This document shows positions 20,911 to 28,143 of a stretch of DNA of 64,000 nt, one piece after another. This DNA comes from Bacteroidota bacterium (GTDB lineage: Bacteria; Bacteroidota; Bacteroidia; Chitinophagales; Chitinophagaceae): positions 239,160 through 303,159 of the forward strand of contig JACPEA010000001.1 of NCBI GenBank assembly GCA_016183765.1, given 5' to 3'. Position numbers and translations under genes: made by a program. Every line of letters begins with the position of its first letter. Within the stretch, counting starts at the first letter, position 1. The notes under the pieces were generated by a model, which did not search any database, was not told where the DNA came from, and was given only the letters and a program-made list of their open reading frames with translations.

Positions 20911-22182
20911 ATGCGTAAAAAGTTTTTAACAGTAGCCTGGGCAAAAACTGCCAATATATACGAGGTCAATATCCGGCAGTACACCGTGGAGGGTACATTT
21001 ATGGCCTTCAGCAATCATTTGCCGCGACTGCGTGCAATGGGGGTTGATATCCTATGGCTCATGCCCATCACACCCATCAGTGAAAAAGAGCGGCTGGGTA
21101 GCCTGGGCAGTTATTATGCCTGCAGCAGTTATATGCGTGTGAGTCCCGAATTTGGCAACCTGAACGATTTCAAACACCTTGTACGGGAAGCCCACCTGTT
21201 GGGTTTTAAAGTGATCATCGACTGGGTGGCCAATCATACGGGATGGGATCACGAATGGACCGTTGTTCATCCCGAATGGTACGTGAAAGATGCGCAGGGC
21301 GGTTTTACGGAACGAAACGGATGGAAGGATGTCATCGACCTTGACTATACCAACAGCGCCATGCGTGAAGCCATGATCGAAGCCATGAAGTACTGGGTGG
21401 ACGAATGTAATATCGATGGTTTCCGTTGTGATATGGCACACCTGGTCACACTTGATTTCTGGAAAGAAGCCAGAACGGCCTGCGATGCCATCAAACCCCT
21501 GTTCTGGCTGGCAGAATGCGAAGAGACAAGTTATCATGATGTATTTGATGTTAGCTATGCCTGGAGCTGGATGCACACTACCGGCAAACAGGCAAATGGA
21601 GAAGCCTCTTTGCACGATGTTCGCGAAGTATTACATGCGTATACGCAATATCCGGAAGGCGCCCGAAAACTGTTCTTCACCACCAATCATGATGAGAACA
21701 GCTGGAATGGCACCGAGTATGAGAAATATGGCAAAGCGGCCAAAGCCTGGGCCGTATTTACCGCTACCTGGGAGCGGGGCATGCCACTGATCTATAGCGG
21801 ACAGGAGAGTCCCAATACCAAACGGATAGCATTTTTTCACAAAGACCTGTTTGAATGGAAATACCCGTTGCAGCTGGAAGATTTTTACCGGGAACTGTTA
21901 CACCTGCACAAAACCAACCCGGCAGTGCAGGAGGGCGAAACCTTTATCCTTCCGTCGGCATACGATGACCAGCTGATGGTCTTCCTGCGCCGCAGAAACG
22001 AAGCGATGGTACTTGTTTTGCTCAATATATCCAACCAGGACCGTTTACAGGTGTCTGTGCAGCATGAGTGGCTCACCGGAAAATTCAGGAATATTTTTAC
22101 CGGCCTCGAATTCTACTTCAACGGATCGGAAAGTTTTGAACTACAGTCCGGCGAATATTTTGTTTATGAGAAGATGACTTAG
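20911..22182 (+). CDS. Alpha-amylase family glycoside hydrolase (GH13)
   Basis: VIIDWVANHTGWDHEW; DGFRCDMAHLV; FFTTNHDENSW. Confidence 0.9.
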   Translation: MRKKFLTVAWAKTANIYEVNIRQYTVEGTFMAFSNHLPRLRAMGVDILWLMPITPISEKERLGSLGSYYACSSYMRVSPEFGNLNDFKHLVREAHLLGFKVIIDWVANHTGWDHEWTVVHPEWYVKDAQGGFTERNGWKDVIDLDYTNSAMREAMIEAMKYWVDECNIDGFRCDMAHLVTLDFWKEARTACDAIKPLFWLAECEETSYHDVFDVSYAWSWMHTTGKQANGEASLHDVREVLHAYTQYPEGARKLFFTTNHDENSWNGTEYEKYGKAAKAWAVFTATWERGMPLIYSGQESPNTKRIAFFHKDLFEWKYPLQLEDFYRELLHLHKTNPAVQEGETFILPSAYDDQLMVFLRRRNEAMVLVLLNISNQDRLQVSVQHEWLTGKFRNIFTGLEFYFNGSESFELQSGEYFVYEKMT

Positions 22183-22190
22183 CCCCCCCA

Positions 22191-22231
22191 CAAAAAAAGC
22201 GGCGGTCTCCCAGAAACCGCCGCCTAAAAAA
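22191..22231. terminator. Bidirectional terminator between convergent genes
   Basis: aaaaaaagcggcggt...accgccgcctaaaaaa hairpin. Confidence 0.7.
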
Positions 22232-22235
22232 TACA

Positions 22236-22278
22236 TTCTATCATTCACTCATCCACTCATCCACTCATTCAATCATTG
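22236..22278. repeat. Short-period imperfect repeat (ctatcattcactcatccactcatccactcattcaatcatt)
   Basis: 8-bp period, tca(t/c)(t/c)cac-like units visible directly. Confidence 0.7.
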
Positions 22279-22282
22279 AGTC

Positions 22283-23806
22283 CTAATCCACATCACTCAG
22301 ATCCAACGGATACGGATAAGTGCTTTCAAATCCGGGATACACCCCTTCGATCTTTACTTTTCTTCCTTTATTGATAGAGAGGATCTTGTCCAGCTCATTC
22401 ACACTCTTGATCTCCTGGTCGTTCACGCTGGTGATGATAAAGCCTTCCTGCATCCTTGTTTTCTTCAATAGACCATCGCCGATCTTTTTCACCAGTACGC
22501 CACCGTTGATCTGGTTGACTGCAGCTGTTTTGCTGTCGATGGCAACCAGTTCGGCTCCCAGTTTTTCCAGGATGCCGGTTGTTTTTACGATATCTGTTGT
22601 GCCAGCCTTGTTTTTCAGGGTCAGCGATACGGTATTTTCTTTACCACCACGCAGGTAAGTCAGTGAAATTTTGTCGCCCGGTTTGTAACGGGTAACCTGC
22701 TCCTGCAGTTCAGGACCGGTAGTCACTCCCTTACCGTTGATCCTGGTTACCACATCTCCTTTCTTGATACCGGCAGCTGCGGCAGCGCCATCAGAAGGCA
22801 CGTCGGTAACGTAAACACCTTCACCCTCTTTATAACCAGCGCCAAGTTCTTTTTTCTGCTCATCGGTCAGGTTCTCTTTCGGGTACTGGATACCGATGAA
22901 AGCACGCTGTACCGCACCGAATTTTACGATGTCGGTCACGATCTTCTTCACTATGTTTACCGGAATGGCGTAAGAGTAACCCGCATAAGATCCGGTTGGG
23001 GAAGCGATGGCGGAATTGATGCCGATCAGTTCACCACTGGTATTGATCAGGGCACCGCCACTGTTGCCGGGATTTACAGCAGCATCGGTCTGTATAAAGG
23101 ATTCGATGGCTGTATTGCTTTGCCTGTCATTGATTCCGATGGACCTTGATTTGGCACTGACGATACCCGCTGTAACGGTCACATCCAGGGTAAGCGGGTA
23201 GCCGATGGCCAGTACCCATTGGCCCAGTTTGGTATCATCGCTGTTCCCGTATACGAGGTAGGGCAGGCCCTTACCTTCGACCTTGATCACAGCCAGGTCA
23301 CTGCTTGGGTCGGTGCCTACGATGGTTGCTTTATAGGTTTTTTTATTGGACAGGGTCACGTTGATATCGTCGGCACCATCCACCACGTGGTTATTGGTAA
23401 CAATGTATCCGTCATCGGTAATGATGACACCGCTGCCGCTGGCACGCTGTTCGGGTATGATACGGGGACCGCCACCAAAGACATCGCCAAAATCATCCCC
23501 GAACAGGTCGGAGAAAGGATTGGAGAAACGCTGGCGGGCAGAGTTGCTTACCTGCTTGGCTTTTGTTTTTGTTTTGATATGCACTACTGCAGGGGTGGCG
23601 GTAGTAGCCGCCGGGGTAAAATCAATGGCGCCGGCCGGGGTATTGTTATTGCCAAAAAAACCGGCATAATTTACAGGCAGTTTCCCCGCATCCTGGATAC
23701 CTGCGGTCTGGTGGTCCATAAATTTTCCATAGCCCCATACACTCATAACAGCGGTGCTGGCACTGATGGCCACTACGGCTACAATATTCTTGAGGTTCAT
23801 ATTCAT
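22283..23806 (-). CDS. Deg/HtrA-type serine protease with PDZ domains
   Basis: TNNHVVDGADDINVTL; DPSSDLAVIKVEGKGL; QTDAAVNPGNSGGALINTSGELIGIN; two PDZ regions. Confidence 0.92.
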   Translation of the reverse strand: MNMNLKNIVAVVAISASTAVMSVWGYGKFMDHQTAGIQDAGKLPVNYAGFFGNNNTPAGAIDFTPAATTATPAVVHIKTKTKAKQVSNSARQRFSNPFSDLFGDDFGDVFGGGPRIIPEQRASGSGVIITDDGYIVTNNHVVDGADDINVTLSNKKTYKATIVGTDPSSDLAVIKVEGKGLPYLVYGNSDDTKLGQWVLAIGYPLTLDVTVTAGIVSAKSRSIGINDRQSNTAIESFIQTDAAVNPGNSGGALINTSGELIGINSAIASPTGSYAGYSYAIPVNIVKKIVTDIVKFGAVQRAFIGIQYPKENLTDEQKKELGAGYKEGEGVYVTDVPSDGAAAAAGIKKGDVVTRINGKGVTTGPELQEQVTRYKPGDKISLTYLRGGKENTVSLTLKNKAGTTDIVKTTGILEKLGAELVAIDSKTAAVNQINGGVLVKKIGDGLLKKTRMQEGFIITSVNDQEIKSVNELDKILSINKGRKVKIEGVYPGFESTYPYPLDLSDVD

Positions 23807-23937
23807 GTTATGGCTCTTTTTGGATTAATAGTTCAAATTCTATGCCTTTCTGATAGCAAATAAACGAACCTGTTTAATTGACAGGTCACCGGTTTCACCA
23901 TTTAACAAATGTTTTACGGCAATCCTCGTAGATGGAC

Positions 23938-23993
23938 CGTCAGTCGTCAGTCGTCAGTCGTCAGTCGTCATTCGCCAGTCGTCAGTCGTCAGG
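23938..23993. repeat. Tandem 7-bp repeat (CGTCAGT), 8 units, three of them one base off
   Basis: cgtcagt x4, cgtcatt, cgccagt, cgtcagt, cgtcagg. Confidence 0.95.
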
Positions 23994-24060
23994 CTTGCAC
24001 GAAGTCATACCCTGAGATATTCCCCACTCACTACTGACTACTCACGACTCACGTAGCCAT

Positions 24061-25065
24061 TCACGCCCCCAGCCCCATCAGAAATGCCATCGTATCCACC
24101 CCGTCCGCATAATCCGTTAATCCCGGGCTCTGGGCCTTGCCAAAGGACAGGTAACCGTGACCGACGATACACTGGATATCGTTGTTGTTCTCCAGGCTCA
24201 GGGCCAGTTCTGCTGCATTTTCGTAAAACTGGTAATGCAGCTGGCTTACGGGCGAGAAAGGAGAACTGTTCTCTGTCATCACCACGGTATCGTTGTTCAT
24301 ATAGTATTTGTTACCCATGATCAGCAGGGCCAGGTGGTAATCGTAGTTGTGTTTGTATTTATGGAACTCCATAAAATGCCCGTAATGCCTGAGTGCATCC
24401 AGTAGGGGCATAAAATCGTAGTCTTTGGGAACGAACAGTTGGGTAATATTCCGGCAACCCAGGCCAAAATAGCGTTGGATATCTTCCGAAAGCGCTTCCA
24501 GTTCTGCCGGGGTTTCGGTACCGTCCAGTACGGCCACGGAGGTACGGTTACGGCGGATGATATGGGGATATTTGCCGAAGTAATAGTCAAAATACCGGCC
24601 CGAATTGTTGCTGCCGGTGGCGATATAGGCATCGCAGCCGGTCAGTCTTTCCGCAAAAGAAACTTCATCCTGGATGGTCAGATCCCACTCATATAATTTT
24701 TTTATCAGGTGTTTGATCAGTATTTCGTCTTTAGAAGAAGTTTTGATGGTAGCCACATGGCCGCTGACGAATACGCACAGAAAATCGTGAAAGCCCACCA
24801 GCGGTATGTTTCCGGCCATAACGATGCCGATATTTTTAGGATTGACCTGTTTTTCGGGCACGCCGTAACTGGCTGCCCAGTTCTGCAAAAATGACGGGTC
24901 CAGGAACTGCCGGGCGATATTTTCGGTGGCCCGGTTGATAAATTCAGGGATGAACCACTGGTTTTCGCGGTAGGCGCGGGCTTTTACTTCCTCCCATTCT
25001 TCCGAAGGCTCCAGCAGATACCGGCCCAAGCGGTCCAGTAATATAATTCGTTCTTGTAAAATCAT
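24061..25065 (-). CDS. Acyl-CoA reductase (LuxC-like)
   Basis: NIGIVMAGNIPLVGFHDFLCVFVSGHVATIKTSSKDEILIKHL; GSNNSGRYFDYYFGKYPHIIRRNRTSVAVLDG. Confidence 0.8.
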   Translation of the reverse strand: MILQERIILLDRLGRYLLEPSEEWEEVKARAYRENQWFIPEFINRATENIARQFLDPSFLQNWAASYGVPEKQVNPKNIGIVMAGNIPLVGFHDFLCVFVSGHVATIKTSSKDEILIKHLIKKLYEWDLTIQDEVSFAERLTGCDAYIATGSNNSGRYFDYYFGKYPHIIRRNRTSVAVLDGTETPAELEALSEDIQRYFGLGCRNITQLFVPKDYDFMPLLDALRHYGHFMEFHKYKHNYDYHLALLIMGNKYYMNNDTVVMTENSSPFSPVSQLHYQFYENAAELALSLENNNDIQCIVGHGYLSFGKAQSPGLTDYADGVDTMAFLMGLGA

Positions 25066-25125
25066 TTATCAGCCGTATTTTTGATATGCAAATGTAGAAT
25101 CACTAACTCAACAAACCCATTTTGT

Positions 25126-25473
25126 ATGGCTATCAAAATTACAGAAGAGTGTATCAACTGCGGAGCCTGCGAGCCCGAATGTCCCAACAACGCTATTTAT
25201 GAAGGTGGTGTTGAATGGTCTATCTCCGATGGAACCACTGTAAAAGGCGATTTCACCCTGTTAGACGGAACAGTCGTATCAACTGATCAGCGTTTTGCAC
25301 CGATCAGCGTAGACACGTATTACATTACACCTAACAAATGCACCGAGTGCCAGGGCTTTCATGAAGAACCCCAGTGCGCTGCTGTTTGCCCGGTAGATTG
25401 CTGTGTACCGGATGAAATGTACCGCGAAACCGTAGAGTCGCTGCTTGAAAAGAAAGGCAGATTGCACATCTAA
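25126..25473 (+). CDS. Ferredoxin, 4Fe-4S dicluster
   Basis: CINCGACEPECPNNAI and CTECQGFHEEPQCAAVCPVDCC clusters. Confidence 0.92.
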   Translation: MAIKITEECINCGACEPECPNNAIYEGGVEWSISDGTTVKGDFTLLDGTVVSTDQRFAPISVDTYYITPNKCTECQGFHEEPQCAAVCPVDCCVPDEMYRETVESLLEKKGRLHI

Positions 25474-25510
25474 TGCACATCCCCATGTGCGAAACTTTAA
25501 CACCAAAAAC

Positions 25511-25541
25511 TTGCAAAAAGCCTGTGGCTGGTGTATCTTAG
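25511..25541 (+). promoter_or_regulatory. Candidate Bacteroidota-type promoter in intergenic region
   Basis: TTG-N20-TATCTTAG, one base from TANNTTTG. Confidence 0.4.
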
Positions 25542-25622
25542 AGTTGTTAATCGCAGTATTAATAATTGTTGCCTTCAACCGGTAACAACCAGTAACGGCG
25601 GGTGATATTTCCCGTCAACGTG

Positions 25623-25655
25623 AGGTGAAGAGACAGGCCGTTTCTTCACCTTTTT
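25623..25655 (+). terminator. Rho-independent terminator
   Basis: aggtgaaga...tcttcacct stem then TTTTT. Confidence 0.75.
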
Positions 25656-25680
25656 GTTTCCCCTCCCAATAATTCCCATT

Positions 25681-25744
25681 CTATCATTCTATCATTCTAT
25701 CATTCTATCATTCACTCATTCATTCATTGCCCCATTGCCCCATC
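25681..25744. repeat. Tandem 8-bp repeat (CTATCATT x4, then CACTCATT, CATTCATT, GCCCCATT, GCCCCATC)
   Basis: Eight consecutive octamers kept in register directly upstream of ddl. Confidence 0.92.
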
Positions 25745-25749
25745 CGTCC

Positions 25750-25757
25750 TATATTTG
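25750..25757 (+). promoter_or_regulatory. Candidate -7 promoter element for ddl
   Basis: TATATTTG matches TANNTTTG, 17 nt upstream of ATG; -33 element would fall in the octamer repeat (attg). Confidence 0.5.
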
Positions 25758-25774
25758 TTTCACAAAAACCTGAT

Positions 25775-26755
25775 ATGAAAAAAAGGATCGCCCTGGTTAC
25801 CGGTGGATTAAGCGGAGAAGCACAGATCAGTTATAAAAGTGCTGTTACGGTAGGCAGTAATGTTGACAGGGACAAGTTCGATGTATACCGTATCGATATC
25901 AACCCCGAAGGCTGGTGGTATGAGCCTGTGAACGGTGAACGTTCCAAAGTAAACCGGGATGATTTTTCTGTCACTGATAACGGTTCCGCCATACATTTTG
26001 ATGCCGTATTGCTTTGTATACACGGTACACCCGGCGAAGATGGGAAGCTGCAGGGATATTTCGATATGCTCAAATTGCCTTACACCAGTTGCGATGTTGC
26101 CACATCCGCACTAACTTTCAATAAGCGGTACACCGTTGCCGTGGCTGCTTTTGGCGGTATTCATGTGGCAAGATCCTTACACCTGTTCAAACATACACCC
26201 ATCGCTCCCGAAGCCATACTGTCACAGTTAACACTCCCCGTATTCGTAAAACCCAATAACGGGGGAAGCAGTATCGGCATGAGCAAAGTGAATGAAGCCG
26301 TTGAACTGGCAGCTGCACTGGCCAAAGCTTTTCAGGAAGATGACCAGGTACTGGTAGAAGAGTTTATCAGCGGCCGCGAATTCACCATCGGGGTTTTCAA
26401 GAACAAAGGCGAGATCATAGTATTGCCCATCACAGAGATCGAGACCCATAATGAGTTCTTTGATTTTGAGGCCAAATACCAGGGGAAAAGTAAGGAAACC
26501 ACACCGGCCCTCATTGATGAAGGCATGAAAGCCCAACTGGAAGCCGCTGCCAAACGGGTATACGAAGTGTTGAATTGCCGCGGGGTAGTGCGGATCGATT
26601 TTATTTATAACACTGCCACCTCACAACCCTATATGCTGGAAGTGAATACCGTACCCGGCCAGAGCGAAGCCAGTGTGATACCACAGCAGGTAAGGGCCAT
26701 GGGCTGGTCGCTGAAAGATTTTTATTCCGCAGTGATCGAACAGGCATTTCGTTAA
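25775..26755 (+). CDS. ddl: D-alanine--D-alanine ligase
   Basis: ATP-grasp motifs PVFVKPNNGGSSIGMSKV, VEEFISGREFTIGVF, LEVNTVPGQSEASVIP. Confidence 0.93.
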   Translation: MKKRIALVTGGLSGEAQISYKSAVTVGSNVDRDKFDVYRIDINPEGWWYEPVNGERSKVNRDDFSVTDNGSAIHFDAVLLCIHGTPGEDGKLQGYFDMLKLPYTSCDVATSALTFNKRYTVAVAAFGGIHVARSLHLFKHTPIAPEAILSQLTLPVFVKPNNGGSSIGMSKVNEAVELAAALAKAFQEDDQVLVEEFISGREFTIGVFKNKGEIIVLPITEIETHNEFFDFEAKYQGKSKETTPALIDEGMKAQLEAAAKRVYEVLNCRGVVRIDFIYNTATSQPYMLEVNTVPGQSEASVIPQQVRAMGWSLKDFYSAVIEQAFR

Positions 26756-26782
26756 TTTTTAGATTTAGTCCCGGTTAACCGG

Positions 26783-26826
26783 AACGGAAATTTTGGAATT
26801 GCCTTATCTTTCTCAAAATTTCCGTT
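26783..26826. repeat. 13-bp perfect inverted repeat (aacggaaattttg ... caaaatttccgtt)
   Basis: Arms 26783-26795 and 26814-26826, 18-nt loop, upstream of the PASTA gene. Confidence 0.8.
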
Positions 26827-26846
26827 TCCCAATCCTCAATTCCAAT

Positions 26847-27674
26847 ATGGGTATCATACATAAATACATCACATCGAAGCCGCTTTGGGTGAATATGCTG
26901 GCCGGACTGGGCGTTATTGTGGTACTGGTATTGTTGTTCTTTGCCTCCCTTTCCTGGCTAACAGGTTATGGCAAGAATGAGAAAGTACCTGCGGTTACCG
27001 GTCAGAATGCCCTCGCTGCAAAAAAGATCCTGGAAGACCGTGGTTTTGATGTGGTGATACAGGATTCGGTCTATATAGATACCGTGGCCAAACAGGCGGT
27101 CATACGCCAATCACCCGAAGCAGATGCAACGGTAAAACATGGCCGCACCATTTACCTGACCATTAATCGGACCATACCACCACAGGTAGAAATGCCGAAC
27201 CTGGCCGGTTTTTCTGTAAAAAGTGCGGAAATGTACCTGCAGAGCCTGGGACTGAAAATGGGCGAGATCAGTTACAAACCCGATATCGCACGTAATGCCG
27301 TGCTGGAACAGTTGTTCAACGGTGCCACCATCAAACCGGGAACCCGTATACCAATCGGTTCTGTCATCAGTTTCGTTCTGGGCAGTGGCATGGGCGGCGG
27401 AGAAATGGATGTGCCGAATATTGTGGGGATGACGCTGGAAGAAGCCCGTAATTACCTATTCACCCTCAGTATCAATATCGGCTCCATTGTGGCGATGGGC
27501 CCCATCAAGGACTCTGCCGGCTCTTTTGTGGTAAGGCAGATGCCGGATGTACTCACCGATTCAATTGGTACGGATGGCTTACGGATACCCAATAAAATGC
27601 GGCAGGGACAGGTGATCGACCTGTATATCGGAACCACAGCACCGCCAAAAGATACTGTTACGGTCGCTCATTAA
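26847..27674 (+). CDS. PASTA domain-containing membrane protein (no kinase domain)
   Basis: Single N-terminal TM then repeats VPAVTGQNALAAKKILEDRGF, MPNLAGFSVKSAEMYLQSLGL, VPNIVGMTLEEARNYLFTLSI. Confidence 0.9.
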   Translation: MGIIHKYITSKPLWVNMLAGLGVIVVLVLLFFASLSWLTGYGKNEKVPAVTGQNALAAKKILEDRGFDVVIQDSVYIDTVAKQAVIRQSPEADATVKHGRTIYLTINRTIPPQVEMPNLAGFSVKSAEMYLQSLGLKMGEISYKPDIARNAVLEQLFNGATIKPGTRIPIGSVISFVLGSGMGGGEMDVPNIVGMTLEEARNYLFTLSINIGSIVAMGPIKDSAGSFVVRQMPDVLTDSIGTDGLRIPNKMRQGQVIDLYIGTTAPPKDTVTVAH

Positions 27675-27707
27675 AAAATCATCATAGAATCCTTTAATAC
27701 CCAACAC

Positions 27708-28016
27708 ATGCAAACCATTACCGTTGAAGAACTGAAAGTAAAAATTGATACAGGCGAATCCATACACCTGGTAGATGTGCGTGAACCACACGAGCATACT
27801 GAATTTAATATCGGTGGTTTATTGCTGCCATTGGGTAAAGTTCAGACCATGCAGGTAGAGGAGATCGATGACCTGAAAGAAGATACTGTTTATGTATACT
27901 GTCGCAGCGGTAACCGCAGTGGTCAAGCCTGTTTGATCCTCGAAACCATGGGCTTTAAAAATCTCGTGAACGTAACCGGGGGCATGCTTGCCTGGCAGGA
28001 AAAAATCGCGAAATAG
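27708..28016 (+). CDS. Rhodanese-like domain protein
   Basis: LVDVREPHEHTEFNIGG; YVYCRSGNRSGQA; VTGGMLAW. Confidence 0.92.
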   Translation: MQTITVEELKVKIDTGESIHLVDVREPHEHTEFNIGGLLLPLGKVQTMQVEEIDDLKEDTVYVYCRSGNRSGQACLILETMGFKNLVNVTGGMLAWQEKIAK

Positions 28017-28026
28017 TTCCGAGGAA

Positions 28027-28086
28027 TAAGGAACAGAAGAACAAGGAACAGAAGAACAAGGAACAGATGAACAAGGAACAGAAGAA
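28027..28086. repeat. Tandem 15-bp repeat (caaggaacagaagaa), 4 units
   Basis: taaggaacagaagaa, caaggaacagaagaa, caaggaacagatgaa, caaggaacagaagaa. Confidence 0.93.
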
Positions 28087-28125
28087 TGATGATAGGTATT
28101 TAATTCATCATTCTTCTGTTCCTTG
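28072..28125. terminator. 21-bp perfect hairpin at convergent gene ends (possible bidirectional 3' structure)
   Basis: caaggaacagaagaatgatga (28072-28092) / tcatcattcttctgttccttg (28105-28125), 12-nt loop; no T-run, so terminator role is a guess. Confidence 0.45.
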
Positions 28126-28143
28126 CTCATCATTCATCTGTTC

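Noticed and set aside
23938-23993. Possible CRISPR array
   Set aside because: Units are 7 bp with no spacers; simple tandem repeat only.
28027-28125. Possible CRISPR or transposon end
   Set aside because: No spacers, no transposase, repeat unit only 15 bp.
27819-28133. 104-aa minus ORF with SSVPC repeats
   Set aside because: Product of the 15-bp tandem repeat and antisense of the rhodanese gene; not a real protein.
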